From contig NC_044919.1 of the NCBI RefSeq assembly GCF_003576645.1, positions 31,107,468 to 31,171,467 of the forward strand: a stretch of 64,000 nucleotides of DNA, given 5' to 3'. The notes beneath the pieces are model-generated. The model was not told the origin of the DNA. It did not search any database and saw only the letters and a list, made by a program, of their open reading frames with translations. Below are positions 1 to 12,189 of this stretch, in pieces. How positions within the stretch are numbered: the first letter of the stretch is position 1; every line of letters begins with the position of its first letter. A program made the translations under genes and the position numbers. The stretch comes from Ipomoea triloba. Its lineage: Eukaryota; Streptophyta; Magnoliopsida; Solanales; Convolvulaceae.

Positions 1-92
1 TTCGCTTTTCCACCGGAATCTGTGCTGGCAACGTAACCACCAGCCGTCTGATCGGTTCAGTTGGTTGCCAGCATCTATCATTGCTCTCCGCC

Positions 93-1439
93 ATGAAAGA
101 CGACGTAGAACAACCGGCGCTGCCTTCTCTCCATCTGCGGGATCTCAAGGTCATCTCCGCCCTCGGACGCGGCGCCAAGGGCGTCGTGTTCTTAGTTCAG
201 ACAGAAGGCGCTGAATTGCTAGCTCTCAAAGCTATTTCGAGAGCTTCCGTCGAGAAGAAGAAGGCTGGTAATGATGGCAGTGAGTACAAGAGAATTTGGT
301 TCGAACGAGACGTTTTGAGGTCATTTCAGCATCCGCTTTTGCCGAAACTCCGCGGAGTGGTTTCCACGGAAAAGATTGTTGGTTATGTCATTGATTACTG
401 CGCCGGAGGCGATCTCAATGCGCTCAGAAAGAAACAAACGGAGAAAATGTTCTCCGATGACATTATCCGGTAAGTTTTGTTCCACAAATTCATAGACACA
501 ATTCATATTCACTCATGATCGGCATGCATTGGAATAATTTGAATTAATGTAACGTAACTTTTCAGATTTTACGCTGCGGAATTGGTACTTGCATTAGAGT
601 ATCTTCACGGACTAGGGATAGTTTATAGAGATTTGAAGCCAGAAAATGTGATGATTCAAGAGAACGGACACCTAATGTTGATCGATTTTGATCTCTCCAC
701 AAAACTTTCCGCCAAAACTCCAGAAATTCATCAACGTCCAGAATCACGCAATCATCAATCACATCCGAGGAAGCCTAAGAACACGAAGAAGTTTCCTTCA
801 TTCTACATGTTCTGTAACTCAGGAATTTCGCCGGAGGACTTGGTCCATCCACCCGCGCGTCCTATTTCCAGATCCGACTCAGTAGAGAAGACGAACTCAT
901 TCGTCGGAACCGAAGAATACGTGGCGCCGGAGGTCATAGTCGGCGAAGGCCACGATTTCTCGGTAGACTGGTGGTGCTTAGGCGTGATGTTATACGAGAT
1001 GCTGTACGGAACGACGCCGTTCAAAGGCTCGAATCGTAAGGAAACATTCTACCGGATAATATCCAAGCCACCGGACCTTGTCGGAGAGCCGACGGCGTTG
1101 AGGGACCTAATCGGGAAGCTGCTCGAGAAGGACCCGCGTCAGAGAATCTCCGCGGAGGAAATCAAGGGCCACAAATTTTTCAGAGGCGTTGATTGGGACC
1201 AGATCACGCAAATGCCGAGACCACCGTATATTCCTGTTGCAATAGCGGATACGGAAGGGAATAAGGAAATTGAGGTGGAGTCATTCGTAGAGGGCGTGTT
1301 CAAGGTAGAGGAAACGAATCCGGCAGGAAACGACACCGTTTCAAAAGTTAAAGGTATCGAGGAGAAGAACACGAAAAAAGGAGTGTGGCTTGAAGGCTTG
1401 AATCACCCCACCCAACATGAGCATTTTTTAGTTTTCTAA
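93..1439 (+). CDS. OXI1: OXI1-like AGC-family serine/threonine protein kinase
   Basis: Exons are 93-469 and 566-1439 (GT-AG intron), giving 416 residues, about the length of Arabidopsis OXI1/AGC2-1. The start is the first ATG in frame at 93; an in-frame TTG lies 12 bases upstream. Visible kinase parts: glycine loop GRGAKGV (25-31), ATP-binding lysine K46, catalytic loop YRDLKPEN (146-153), and DFD (166-168) in place of DFG, the signature of plant AGC VIII kinases. A basic and serine-rich insertion of about 70 residues separates DFD from the activation segment GTEEYVAPE (near 240-248), also typical. The protein ends in FLVF, a C-terminal FxxF hydrophobic (PIF) motif of the kind bound by PDK1. 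In Arabidopsis OXI1 links oxidative bursts and pathogen signals to MAP kinases and root-hair growth; that role is inferred from family membership. The promoter lies outside the window. A close paralogue (AGC2-2 type) remains possible. Confidence 0.93.
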
Positions 1440-2079
1440 AAAATTGTGTAATTATATTTATTATTCATTTATTAAAATCATTATATGAGTTTTAGTTGCC
1501 ATCTACATAGGCATTAGGCAACATAGCTTAATTCTTTGAATATGTAATAATAGCAAGCAATAAAGTGGTGGGATGCCACAAGTTTTGGAAAAAAGTTGTG
1601 ATTTTGATCAATTACCTCTCCAATCAATCTCAATACTTATGAGCTCTTCAACACCCAACTGACAATAACAACAAAAGGACATGTCATAGATGTAAACATT
1701 AAAACTCCAATGACACCCTAACCCATGGCTAGCTAAACATGCATGTGACATCATTAATTACAACACTGAAGAAAACAGACCACAAGATTGCTCTTTTCAA
1801 GTCAGCTCTTGTTAAACAGTATTTAAAGTTAATGCATCCAACCTGTTCATATTAGGTGAGATGCGTGCCATATCAGATAAATGCAAATATCATTTTCCAT
1901 AACAAAACTCCAGCACGCAAAAGCTTGGCAGAAGGATACAGAGTACATAATAAAGCAAAAATGTAAAAATGAACAGTGAACCGAAAGGTCAGAGTGTCTG
2001 AAATACAAACTAAAACAAATATAACTTGGTTGGGTAAATAAATCACCAGAATGGCTGAAACTACAACAAAAGATATAGC
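1440..2079. other. Intergenic, convergent 3' ends of the kinase and eL32 genes
   Basis: The two flanking genes converge here, so both 3' UTRs should lie in this stretch. An AATAAA at 1559-1564 is a candidate poly(A) signal for the kinase transcript. No other coding or repeat structure is visible. Confidence 0.5.
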
Positions 2080-3056
<977 letters not shown>

Positions 3057-3064
3057 TGTTTCTA

Positions 3065-3630
3065 CTGTAAAATATGAAGGCGAGATATCAAATGCTTATC
3101 CAGCAAAATCACATCTGAATTTAACCTAATCCAGAATAGGAATAAGCAGAGTATGAAGCACCAAAAATTATATAAATTCATCTTTATTAAGCTCAATTTC
3201 AGAACATTTCCAAGCATACACGAAGAATCTTCTGTCACAATTCAAACACGCATAAATTCCTAACAAAACGAGCACTATTTGAATAGTAATTGTAATCTTA
3301 TAAGCCATCGTTATCAGAGTATAATGAGCTCTTAAGCTCAATTTCAGAGCATTTCCACGCATACACGAAGAATCTTCCGTCACAATTCAAACACGCATAA
3401 ATTCCTTACAAAATGAACAGTATTTGAATGGTAATTGTAATCTTATACGCCATCTTTATCAGAATATAATGAGCATAAACTGCCTGGCAATAGAAATAAA
3501 CATATAATAATATGCATCTACGACTACGGCGACTAAAGATGAGAGGTATAATACCTGCCTGAGCTGAAGCGGTGAGAGCTCCCTGTAAGCGCGAAGAGGC
3601 TGCACGATGAGCTAGGGTTCTGCACACACT
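3065..3630 (-). promoter_or_regulatory. eL32 5' UTR exon, leader intron and telo-box
   Basis: Reading leftward, a leader exon (about 3630-3555) ends at a GT donor and the acceptor AG lies at 3065-3066, giving a 490-bp intron in the 5' UTR. The leader contains AACCCTAG (around 3612-3619), a telo-box-like motif typical of plant ribosomal protein gene leaders. The exon limits are inferred from splice consensus; the transcription start is not determined. Confidence 0.65.
3191..3480. repeat. Two-copy tandem repeat, 145-bp period, in the eL32 leader intron
   Basis: The unit beginning GCTCAATTTCAGA at 3191 recurs at 3336 with few substitutions. Both copies share long matches such as ACACGAAGAATCTTC and CACAATTCAAACACGCATAA. 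The array ends near 3480, before the leader exon. Confidence 0.9.
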
Positions 3631-3735
3631 TATATGGGAGAAAGTCTAAGTCTAAAAACTACACTTAGTTTCAGAAGAAATGACAGGCCGGATTGATATA
3701 TAGGCCCGTGTAGTCAGCCCGTGATTTCCAGATTA

Positions 3736-3835
3736 GGCCCAGCTATGGATTTGATTAATGATTTCCCATTTACTTCTTCCCTCCCTCCCAACGGCCCCAT
3801 AATTCCCCCATCAGGGGGATACGGGCCAGATTGGG
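3736..3835. promoter_or_regulatory. Site II (TGGGCY) motifs upstream of eL32
   Basis: TGGGCC is present on the minus strand at 3741-3736 and TGGGCT on the plus strand at 3830-3835. Site II elements together with a telo-box are the usual promoter pair of plant ribosomal protein genes. Function here is inferred. Confidence 0.45.
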
Positions 3836-4427
3836 CTGCCTGTCCCACTCCAGGACTAACCCAAAGTAGTCAGGCATTGACCCAAGCTATAATTGTCGGC
3901 AAATTATTGTGTGGACTGTGGTCCAAAACGACGTCGTTTTGATAGATCAATTCGTGGGCAAAGTAGTTTGTGAAATTTGGACAGTGTGTATATTGATTTT
4001 ATCTTGAATAATCTTCATTTGGCGTGCAATTAATATTGATAATTGACAATATTAGAGTGACATGACTACATTTTCTATAACTTGATTTTTTTCTCCAAAG
4101 TATCTATAAAACAAATCAAAATTATCATAATCATATGTAATAATACATACACTAATTGATTTGGTCATCCCAACGTCATGGTGACCACATCCATGATACT
4201 AACAAGATCTTAGAAGGCCCATCGTTAGCATCATGAATAGAGGCTAGATGCAGACCCTTTAGTTTAATTATTAAGGTAGATATAGTTTGAGAATTGGACA
4301 ATTAACTAAAAACATCTGATATTACGGATCTGTTTAGCAGGATGCATATTATAAGTCGTCAGATGATAAGGTTAGGTTTTCTAAAGCCTTCAAAAGTCTC
4401 ACAATCCACATGGACAAATGTTTACAG

Positions 4428-4600
4428 TTATACCATAGACCCATGTCTACCTTGTAAAATGAATTGGGATTCAAAATACACAATTTACATACTGAATGTT
4501 CATGATTTACATATTAAATGTTTACAATTTGAATTCTAAACATTTAGTATGTAAATTGTTTATTTTAATCCTTATAAAGTGAACATGGGTCCACAGAGTA
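4428..4600. mobile_element. Fold-back (MITE-like) element
   Basis: The left arm contains GACCCATGT and CAATTTACATACTGAATGTT. The right arm contains the inverse, AACATTTAGTATGTAAATTG and ACATGGGTCC. Arms of roughly 70 bases face each other across a short loop, so the whole could fold into a hairpin. No coding capacity and no certain target duplication. Confidence 0.6.
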
Positions 4601-4844
4601 ATTTGCCGACAAATGTACGATACAATAACTATTATGCAATGGGACCGTGTGGAGTAAGAGGGTCATAATCACTTTCCCTTTCTATGAAGATTTATTAACT
4701 CTTGACTAAAGATGTGTTTAGAAGACTGCCGATGTATTTAGAAGAGTGATTATAATAAGGCTGGTCATCACTATCATTTAGATAAATTGTGATTGTAGTG
4801 ACTAGAGAGGTTTACAACATAACCAACTACCTTTTAATATCACT

Positions 4845-4990
4845 ATCTTGTGGTCTAGTAGCACTCGGTTCCCAGTTTACACTCCCACGTGGATGATGGG
4901 AGTGTGTTCGAGCCTCAGTGGAGGCAACTGTTAACTCTTTGTGCTTCAGTAGGTTGAGATGGCAATCGATTTACAACCGCCATTACTCAT
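4845..4990 (+). repeat. tRNA-derived SINE head, copy 1
   Basis: A polymerase III A-box-like TGGTCTAGTAGC (4851-4862) is followed about 50 bases later by a B-box-like GTGTTCGAGCC (4903-4913). The intervening text closely matches the other two copies in this window. Confidence 0.6.
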
Positions 4991-5954
4991 AAATAGAATG
5001 TAATGTAAGCTAGCAAAGCGAGAAAGAATAAGGAAAGGCAAGTTATCACTCGCCTAAAATCATTTGAATGGATTGCAATCAGAGTGATTAGGGTGTTTTA
5101 CTACTTTAAAAGTACAAATTTCAACTTAAAAGGCAAGAAAAAACATGAAGGGGGGCCATGGAAATCAAAGGACCCTGTTAACAAAGCCAAGGAATGGGAA
5201 TAATAAAACTATGGTGGAGAATGATGAAAGAAAGATGACAGTGGGAAACAAAGCAAAAGGTAAAATGGACCACATCCTGCCCCATTCCTTAATGATGTAA
5301 TTTGCTCCATAATGGAGCTAGCTTTGATCATAATATGTGTTATTATCACTCTTAAATGCTTCATGATTGCATTCCATGCATGCCAGCATGCTTCAATAAA
5401 TGAATTGAATATTGAATGGGCTCCATTGCTTGCAATCCAAGATTCTTACCTTACTACAACTCATGTAACATGAGTGATCATAAATAAATAGGCCTAGCCA
5501 AGTACCAGATGCCTTGATGGCATCATTGTTACTTTTCATAAGGTTTCAAGTTCGATGGGAAAGTGATAAATTTCTCCGGTTAATAAACACATATTATCAC
5601 AGATGAGGCAATTGATTTACAACTGACCACAGCTATGGTTAAATTAAATGCAGATAGGCTAACAGAGAGTCAGAGACGCAGAGTAGCAGTGCACATAAAC
5701 AAAGAGAGAATCATGAAAAGGATCATCAATCATGGGTTGCACAAGCAAAGGCATGACTTAACTGCAATGATAAACTATATAACATAGAATTGTGAGTTTT
5801 AATTTGGTGAGTATAAAGCGAGGCATACAACATACAAAGGAGAAGCTGGCAAACCTTAAACAAGAGAAATCCCCCATGGCATTCACACTAATGAAGCTTC
5901 ATGGTCGGAGATGATATACAGACAGAACCTGTCGCGCTAACAGAGTCTGATAAA

Positions 5955-6562
5955 TCACGAGGGCAATGGCGGTTGACTGCCTTGTCCGTTGTCGAACCCA
6001 TCATAGGGTTTGGTGGATTTGCTTGATCTCCGCCTCAACACCACAGTCCAGGTGACCACTTCCAGTAGTAGTGCGACCACTCCTAGTACTACAAGCACGA
6101 CTATGTATGCAGATTTCCACTTCTTTGCTGGGCTTAGTATGTCAAGACCTTTGAACACATTGATGATGCCTAGAACAAGTATTGAGTAGCCAACTCCATA
6201 ATGGTAGATATTCCAGTAAAATCGGTACTTGTGATCCTTCTTGGGTCTCAATAGTAGTGCAAACATCTATGCCAAAAGTGTGGACAAAAAAAGTATTCCC
6301 ATTCAGCCAGTAAAGTAAGAAGTAGAAAGATGAAGCATCAAAATACTCATACCGGACCCAAAAAAAAAGGCTCAAAGTTGCTGAAAACAGTGTTCATTGG
6401 TTCTGACACTCCAAAAGAGTTCTGTTGTATGCTTACCGGAATAGAATGCAGCAGTGAAGTCTTTTACTCTTTTAAAGGTTGACATTTAAATTTCAAATTA
6501 GTTCAAATTTAAGAGTCATCTAGGATTGGAAAAGGGAGGGGAAGAAGAAAAGGAAAAAAAAG

Positions 6563-6605
<43 letters not shown>

Positions 6606-8098
6606 ATCTTTAGCTCTAGCTAATCAAGATATTGATAATCCACAACATAATTCAGGCGAAATACCTGCACTGTTGCAAGACTGAAGAGTGCAATCCCAAT
6701 ATTGCGATGACCACTGTACATAACACCTTTTGACTGACTTCCTAGCTTAAGGCCAGTTGCCCAGCCAGCAACCCCAATCACATAGGCAGATAACTGGCAA
6801 ACAATATGAAGATAAAACCATGCTGGATCTGCAGATTTGAATGTTCTCAAGTACCTCGCAATTATGACTCCAAATGGAAACAGAACTCCCCAGCTGACTG
6901 CATTAAGTATTCCATGAATCTGTATCAAAAGCCAGGTTATTATTGATTCCAAATTTTAATTACAGAAACACTCCTCTCCTTCTATTGTGAATCAGGGATG
7001 AGATTATGATACATTGATACTATTTCCAGAACAAAGGCACAGTACTATAGTAGATCCCAGATTCCCAGTTTAGCTGTAACTTTCTATACTTCCCAGTGAT
7101 CAAATTCTTGTGCTGAAGCTATTAAACTCTGTACTGAACAAACTATATTGATGGATACATGGATACCACCATGGCATCAAACAAGGAAAATAACACAACC
7201 AAAAATAGGAAAGCATCCCAGCCTTTCAAGAAGAAACCTTCTAAATAATCAATGAAACCTTCTATTCAAAAAGCAAGCAATGAAGTAATGCTAATATTTC
7301 ATAAATTTAATTTGTAAATCCCTATAAATACTTATAAATAATCATTAGAACACAATAATTAATGGTATAAGTAAGAAATTTGTATACTAGACTAGTCAAC
7401 TATACAGAGGAAAACATTCCTAAAATAGTAAAACCAAATACAGTGCCCTATGAAGAAAAAGGAAAACTCACATTCTTCTTCGTGAGCCTGGAATCACCAG
7501 ATGAACCAGTGTTGCTCACTCCTTTCAACAAATCTATAGTTCCCTTGGAGTTCAAATTGGCAGGCTGGAGAGCATGCCTGTCAGGCACGCCGCCGGTGAC
7601 GGAGGAGCCGACCTGCCAGACGTGGTTGATCGTCGTCTTGTTCTTCTCAGGCAACACAACCGTCGCGAAAAGCCGCATCACGCCGCCGGAGGACTCCGCC
7701 GTGGCCTCCTCCACGCGGAACCACACCTCGGACTCCTTGATGGAAGCGTAGGAGCTGACGTTGTAGGCCTTGACCGCCATTCCGCCCCCGGAACCCTTGA
7801 ACGCAATGAGCGACTGCGCGCCAATCATGCCGGTCCCCGTCGGATTGAGCGCCCACGAAATCCAGCCGTCGGATTTGGGCGGCGCGGCGACGAAGGCCAC
7901 GGAGAGAGTGGCGTTGGTAGGGTTGTAGGTCCAGTGGAGGTAGGAGCTGAGGGTAGGGAGGTCATTACAGTGAGCGAAGAGCTTGTTGTTAGCAAAGGTT
8001 TGCGACGAACATGTCTGCGACTGCGACGGTGAGATTACGGAAACGAGAACCGAAATGGCCAGCGTTAGGGCGGGTAAACAGGGCGTCGACGGCGCCAT
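5955..8098 (-). CDS. DOMON plus cytochrome b561 transmembrane redox protein
   Basis: Exons on the minus strand are 8098-7472, 6919-6665 and 6266-5955, all phase 0 with GT-AG ends, giving 397 residues. I chose the ATG at 8098 because it opens directly into a signal peptide (hydrophobic 8-25, then [11 protein letters not shown]); another in-frame ATG 26 codons upstream would bury it. Exon 1 encodes a DOMON domain (about 45-190), a heme- or sugar-binding fold facing the apoplast, with several NxT/S sites. Exons 2 and 3 encode the b561 core. Four histidines sit where heme ligands are expected: H211 (IHGILN), H247 (YLHIVCQ), H280 (GHRNIGI) and H316 (IYHYGVGY). A basic tail follows the last membrane span. 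The family (for example At5g47530, At4g17280) is thought to move electrons from cytosolic ascorbate across the plasma membrane. The exact acceptor is unknown. Confidence 0.93.
6563..6601. repeat. Poly(A) tract in an intron
   Basis: An uninterrupted run of about 39 A lies in intron 2 of the b561 gene (poly-T on the coding strand), preceded by a purine-rich stretch. Length is uncertain because homopolymers are error-prone. Confidence 0.85.
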
Positions 8099-8796
8099 TG
8101 CTGGGCGAGCTATGCAACAATGGAGGTTGGTGATACCTGAGATACACAGAGAGAAGGGAGAGTGGAAACGAGTCAAAGATGGTAGTAGTATAGTGGACCG
8201 TTAAAATAAAATTATTTCCTTTGCCTAAATTTATCAAGAGAGGATATTGTGAGTTGTGACAATCTTTAATACTCCGTAGATTGTACCCATTTTAGGCTGC
8301 TAATAAGAGGGTTTGGCTACCTACCCACAATGTGCAAATTTTGTATCTCAACCTCTTAGTTGGATGTTTTCAAAAAAAAAAAAAAAAAAAAAACCTCTTA
8401 GTTGGATGATAACTTTACTCAATTGAATTAGTCATTTCATTAATAGATAATAAAAGTATAAATATGTTTCTGTTACATAATACGGAATATGTTAATATTT
8501 GTGTCCAATGATTTAAAACTAATACGGAGTACTAATATAGGCAAGTTTTAATCGAATTTATTCCGGACAACTCTTTCAATATCATTTGGTTCAATAGATG
8601 TTTTAGGGTAATGTAATATTCACTAAAATGTCACATGGCTTAAAAAAGCAGGGTGACATGTAATTCTCATAAATGTTACAAAATTTAAACTAAAAACAAA
8701 GTTGAGGAATCTCAAACTCCTTACAAAGTGGTTGGTTCAAATTTCAAATGATATTTTGATGTAAAATAATATTTCTTAAAATTTAACTTAATCTAA
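8099..8796. other. b561 gene upstream region
   Basis: This is the presumed promoter and leader of the minus-strand b561 gene. It contains an A-run near 8371-8393. I see no certain TATA box and no gene. Confidence 0.4.
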
Positions 8797-8911
8797 GGCC
8801 TCGTTTGGTTCACGAAAAGTATTTGAGGGGAAATAAAATTAAAATTTTATGAAAGAAAAAAAAATTATCATAAAAATCGATTCCATTGTTTGATTTGTGT
8901 TAAAGAAATTA

Positions 8912-9119
8912 CAGCACGTTTGGTTCACGGAATGAATTTTGAGGTAATAGGAATGCTATTCCATAAGGAATGAAATAGGCAAGGAATATAATAGGAATTG
9001 TATTCTATTGTTTGGTTCGCGGAAGGAATGGACTTTAGAAATTATATTACAGTGTTTGGTTGGTTTAGGAAATAGAAATGAAATATGTTTTAAAAGACGA
9101 AAATACCCCTATAAAATAT

Positions 9120-9159
<40 letters not shown>

Positions 9160-9813
9160 TAATAATAATATAATAATAATAATAATAAGGACATTCATGT
9201 TATTATTAATGATACTATTATTATTATGTAATAATAAAATAAAAATTATAACAATATTAATAACAATAATAAGAAAAAAGGAATAATAATAATAATAATA
9301 ATACAAAACAAAATTATATATAAAATAATTTTTTAAAACACAAATTAAAGTTTTTGATCCCACATTGATAACTCATGAAGAGGAGCTCATTTGAGCTCCT
9401 CTATATAAGAGAAGCATTGTTTCTCTTTTGAAATTAACAAGAAGATGAGGAAGCCTTAAAGAGCAAAAACTCATTCATTTAAAGGAGTCTTAATTGATCT
9501 TAGTTACAAGTTTTTTTTTAAATAAAAAAATGTATTATTATTATTATTAATTACATTTTTAATATATAAATAAATATATATTTAAATAAACAAATATTAT
9601 ATATAAGGATTATAATATAATAAAAAGAGTATTTTTGGTACTATAGTATAAAAGCTATTCCCAAATACTTGGGAATAGCTAATACTAAGGGGTCCCCAAG
9701 GAATGGTTATTCCCCTTGCAAAGGGAATAGGTCATTCCCGGGAATGCTATTCCCAGGAATAAAATGACGAAACAAACAATTGAATAGGTCTATTCCACGA
9801 ACCAAACATGCCG
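8912..9813. mobile_element. PIF/Harbinger-like MITE, copy 1
   Basis: The element starts CAGCACGTTTGGTTCACGGA and ends CCACGAACCAAACATGCCG, nearly perfect terminal inverted repeats. It is flanked by TTA on both sides (8909-8911 and 9814-9816), the target duplication typical of PIF/Harbinger transposons. The 902-bp body holds AAT/ATT microsatellites and subterminal GGAATAG-type repeats but no transposase. A longer relative lies at 33981-35749. Confidence 0.85.
9122..9188. repeat. (AAT)n microsatellite
   Basis: About 20 AAT units with a few interruptions lie inside the Harbinger-like element. Open frames over it are low-complexity artefacts. Confidence 0.9.
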
Positions 9814-10164
9814 TTAGTGAAAATATTGGATTCCGTTGTTTGATTGAGGTTATAATATAAAGAATAATGAGTATACAAGTTAAAATGTCCATACACAATG
9901 ATAATTATAATAAAAGTAATAAGGGCAAAATTGTCCAACCATCTCTTTCCAACTTTCATAAAAAACAAAATACTAACCCCTCTTAAAGAAATTTCTTTTC
10001 TTGAACCAAACGAAAGAAAATTTTATTTTATTGTCAAACAAATAAATAAATTTATTTTTCTCAATTTGAAAGAAAACTTTTTCCATCCAACCAAACATGC
10101 TGTACGAATGTGGGAGTAATGTAATTCATATGACCGCTATGAAAAATAATGTTTAAAAAACTTA

Positions 10165-10688
10165 GGGTCCGTTTGGAAAGCAGTAAAATGATTTCTGGAA
10201 AATGAGTCATTTTCTGAAAAACAGTTTCATTTCCAGTGTTTGGATGCGTTATGGAAAACTGTCTTTGTGTGTTTGGTTCATTTTCTGTAAAATGGGTAGA
10301 ATTTTATAATTAAACATTGTAATTATTTTATTTAAAATAAAAAATTATAATAATATTAAAATAATGTTATTTATTAAAAAATTAGAATTAAAAAAAAAAA
10401 AACAACAACGTAGCACAAGTTTCCAGCGGTTTCTCCACCTCCTTGGTCCATGGTCATGAGTGATATGGCTTGGTTTTGGCTGAGAACCTGCGCAACGATC
10501 ATTTTGGCGATTCCGGAAAATGACTTACGAAAAAAAAATCTCGTAAGTCATTTTTCGGAAAAAATAAACTGATTTTCCTTGGTCAATGAAAAACATTTTC
10601 TGTTGAACACATTTTCCGAACGTTGCCAAACACCTAAAACTCGAAAAACATTTTTCGGAAGCCATTTTACATGTTACCAAACACAGCC
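10165..10688. mobile_element. TIR element (MITE-like) with internal hairpin
   Basis: The left end GGGTCCGTTTGG and the right end CCAAACACAGCC are inverted repeats. The flanks TTA and TTC suggest a degraded 3-bp target duplication. The centre (about 10513-10560) is a near-perfect palindrome built on TGACTTACGA. No coding capacity. Confidence 0.6.
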
Positions 10689-10908
10689 TTCCTTTCTTTC
10701 AAAAAAAAAAAAGGTAAGAAAATGCGATATTACAATATTCATGCTAGAAAGATTGTTTGCTTTGGTTATTAGGCTTTAAATTTCTTGATGCAAATTGGAA
10801 GGTAAAGCCTGAAAAAGGTGAAAATGAGTATCTTGGCCCAGACAAAGACAGAACTACTTGTACTGTATAAGATCCCAGCCCATTTAATGGTGAACTAGCC
10901 CAAGGCAA

Positions 10909-11290
10909 TTTTTTTTTTTTTTTTTTTTAAAGGGAAAACCTCATTAATTCAAATCAGAATACAGCTCATTAATAATGAAAGAAGGAGGGAAAGAAGTCCA
11001 CTCCTGACGCACATAAATAGAACAAGCTTTCCTAGCTAAACTATGAGCAACTATATTTTTAGTGCGACTAACAAAAGAGATAACTACATGAGGGATTGAA
11101 AGTAGCAAATCTTTAATATCAAGAAGTACGAAATCACAAGAAGAATCTTCGCCATTATGCTTCAAACTCTGGATAATTTGCAACGCATCAGAGTTAACTT
11201 GGACGTGAGTAATTCCCTATCTCTTGATCCAACTTAAGGCTTCCCTTATAGCCATTGCTTTGCTTCTTTTGGGTTGAAGACGCCCTTGCC
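10909..11290 (-). pseudogene. LINE-type RNase H domain fragment with poly(A) tail
   Basis: The minus strand reads a plant non-LTR retroelement RNase H tail: AMAIREALSWIK, then HVQVNSDALQIIQSL, then VVISFVSRTKNIVAHSLARKA, ending near 10944. An in-frame TAG breaks the frame between the first two pieces. A run of about 20 T on the plus strand (10909-10929) follows the stop and is the poly(A) tail expected of LINE insertion. The upstream reverse transcriptase is missing, so this is a 5'-truncated dead copy. Confidence 0.7.
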
Positions 11291-11872
11291 TGGTATACAC
11301 TCTGCTACAACACCGTTAAGGCACTTGGCACAATCATCATGGCTACTGAACCCATACATCACACATGGAACATGACGAGGGCCTGACATGTGCCGCCCAC
11401 TCTGCTTGTATAAAGCACATTAATTGCTACAAAGGGGGGATGTGGGAGATTTTTTGAGACACTCAACTACCATTATATTATAGACAATGCCGATCGGATC
11501 ATATTAACATACTAATCATGAAGGCAAACTGAACCAGACACTCAGTACGAAGGCCGTAGGAATACTTATACAAACTTCAAACATATATTATCCAGAAACT
11601 CCCAATCAGAAAATTAATTCATAAACATCTATTTCTTTGCCCTTTTACTTCACCGCTTTGATTCGGTGACGTTACACTTTATTTTTTGATTTTTTAAAAC
11701 TTTTTATAATTGATCGATGATAACAAAACAATCTCAAAGTAGAATACAAAATCCAAACAAACTACAGAAAAAAATACTTATTAGACAATGTTTTATTTTT
11801 TGTTTATTTTTCTTTAAAAAAATGACATGGTGCCATAACCATCTTGCCGCATAGAGTATTATCAATTTTTGT

Positions 11873-11903
<31 letters not shown>

Positions 11904-12189
11904 GAAAATGAAAATAAAGGAAAAAGAAACAAATAAAAAAGGGTTGGGAGTTGGAACTTATTACGAAAAACAAAAAGGATATATAAGTTTGAAGAGTGTA
12001 CGTCAGGCTACCAGGGTGTAAGTTTTCGGCATATGCTCTGCCGATAGCATTCTGATTCGCCGTCCGATATTTCTTAAACGCAAAAGCGTCCACAGAAAGC
12101 TTCAGATCTTTTTCTCTCCACCGCACGAGCCACTTCTGCACGGCGGCCGACGGGAGGGGGACATCGATTTCCCAGGTGTATATGGGGGA
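11291..12189. other. Lipase gene upstream region
   Basis: This should include the promoter and leader of the lipase gene. An (ATT)n microsatellite lies at 11877-11903. The last 150 bases are more GC-rich, as expected of a leader. I see no certain TATA box. Confidence 0.4.

Larger units (their letters stand above)
3836..5954. other. Intergenic, with a fold-back element and a SINE copy
   Basis: No gene is visible. The stretch holds an inverted-repeat element (4428-4600) and a tRNA-like SINE head (near 4845-4990), listed separately. The end nearest 5954 should contain the 3' UTR of the cytochrome b561 gene on the minus strand. The rest is AT-rich sequence without clear structure. Confidence 0.5.
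8797..10102. mobile_element. Outer PIF/Harbinger-like element interrupted by a nested copy
   Basis: The left end GGCCTCGTTTGGTTCACG and the right end CCAACCAAACATGCTG are imperfect inverted repeats of the same CGTTTGGTT type as the inner element. The flanks are TAA on the left and TAC on the right, so the TTA-type duplication is degraded. After removing the inner element about 400 bp remain, without coding capacity. Confidence 0.45.

Noticed and set aside
81..92. Upstream start of the kinase at 81
   Set aside because: Position 81 is TTG; the first ATG in frame is at 93.
7574..8032. Plus-strand frames of 152 and 123 codons
   Set aside because: They lie opposite the DOMON exon; high GC at third positions of the real gene keeps the other strand open.
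9008..9363. Poly-Asn and poly-Leu frames on both strands
   Set aside because: Products of the AAT/ATT microsatellite in a MITE.
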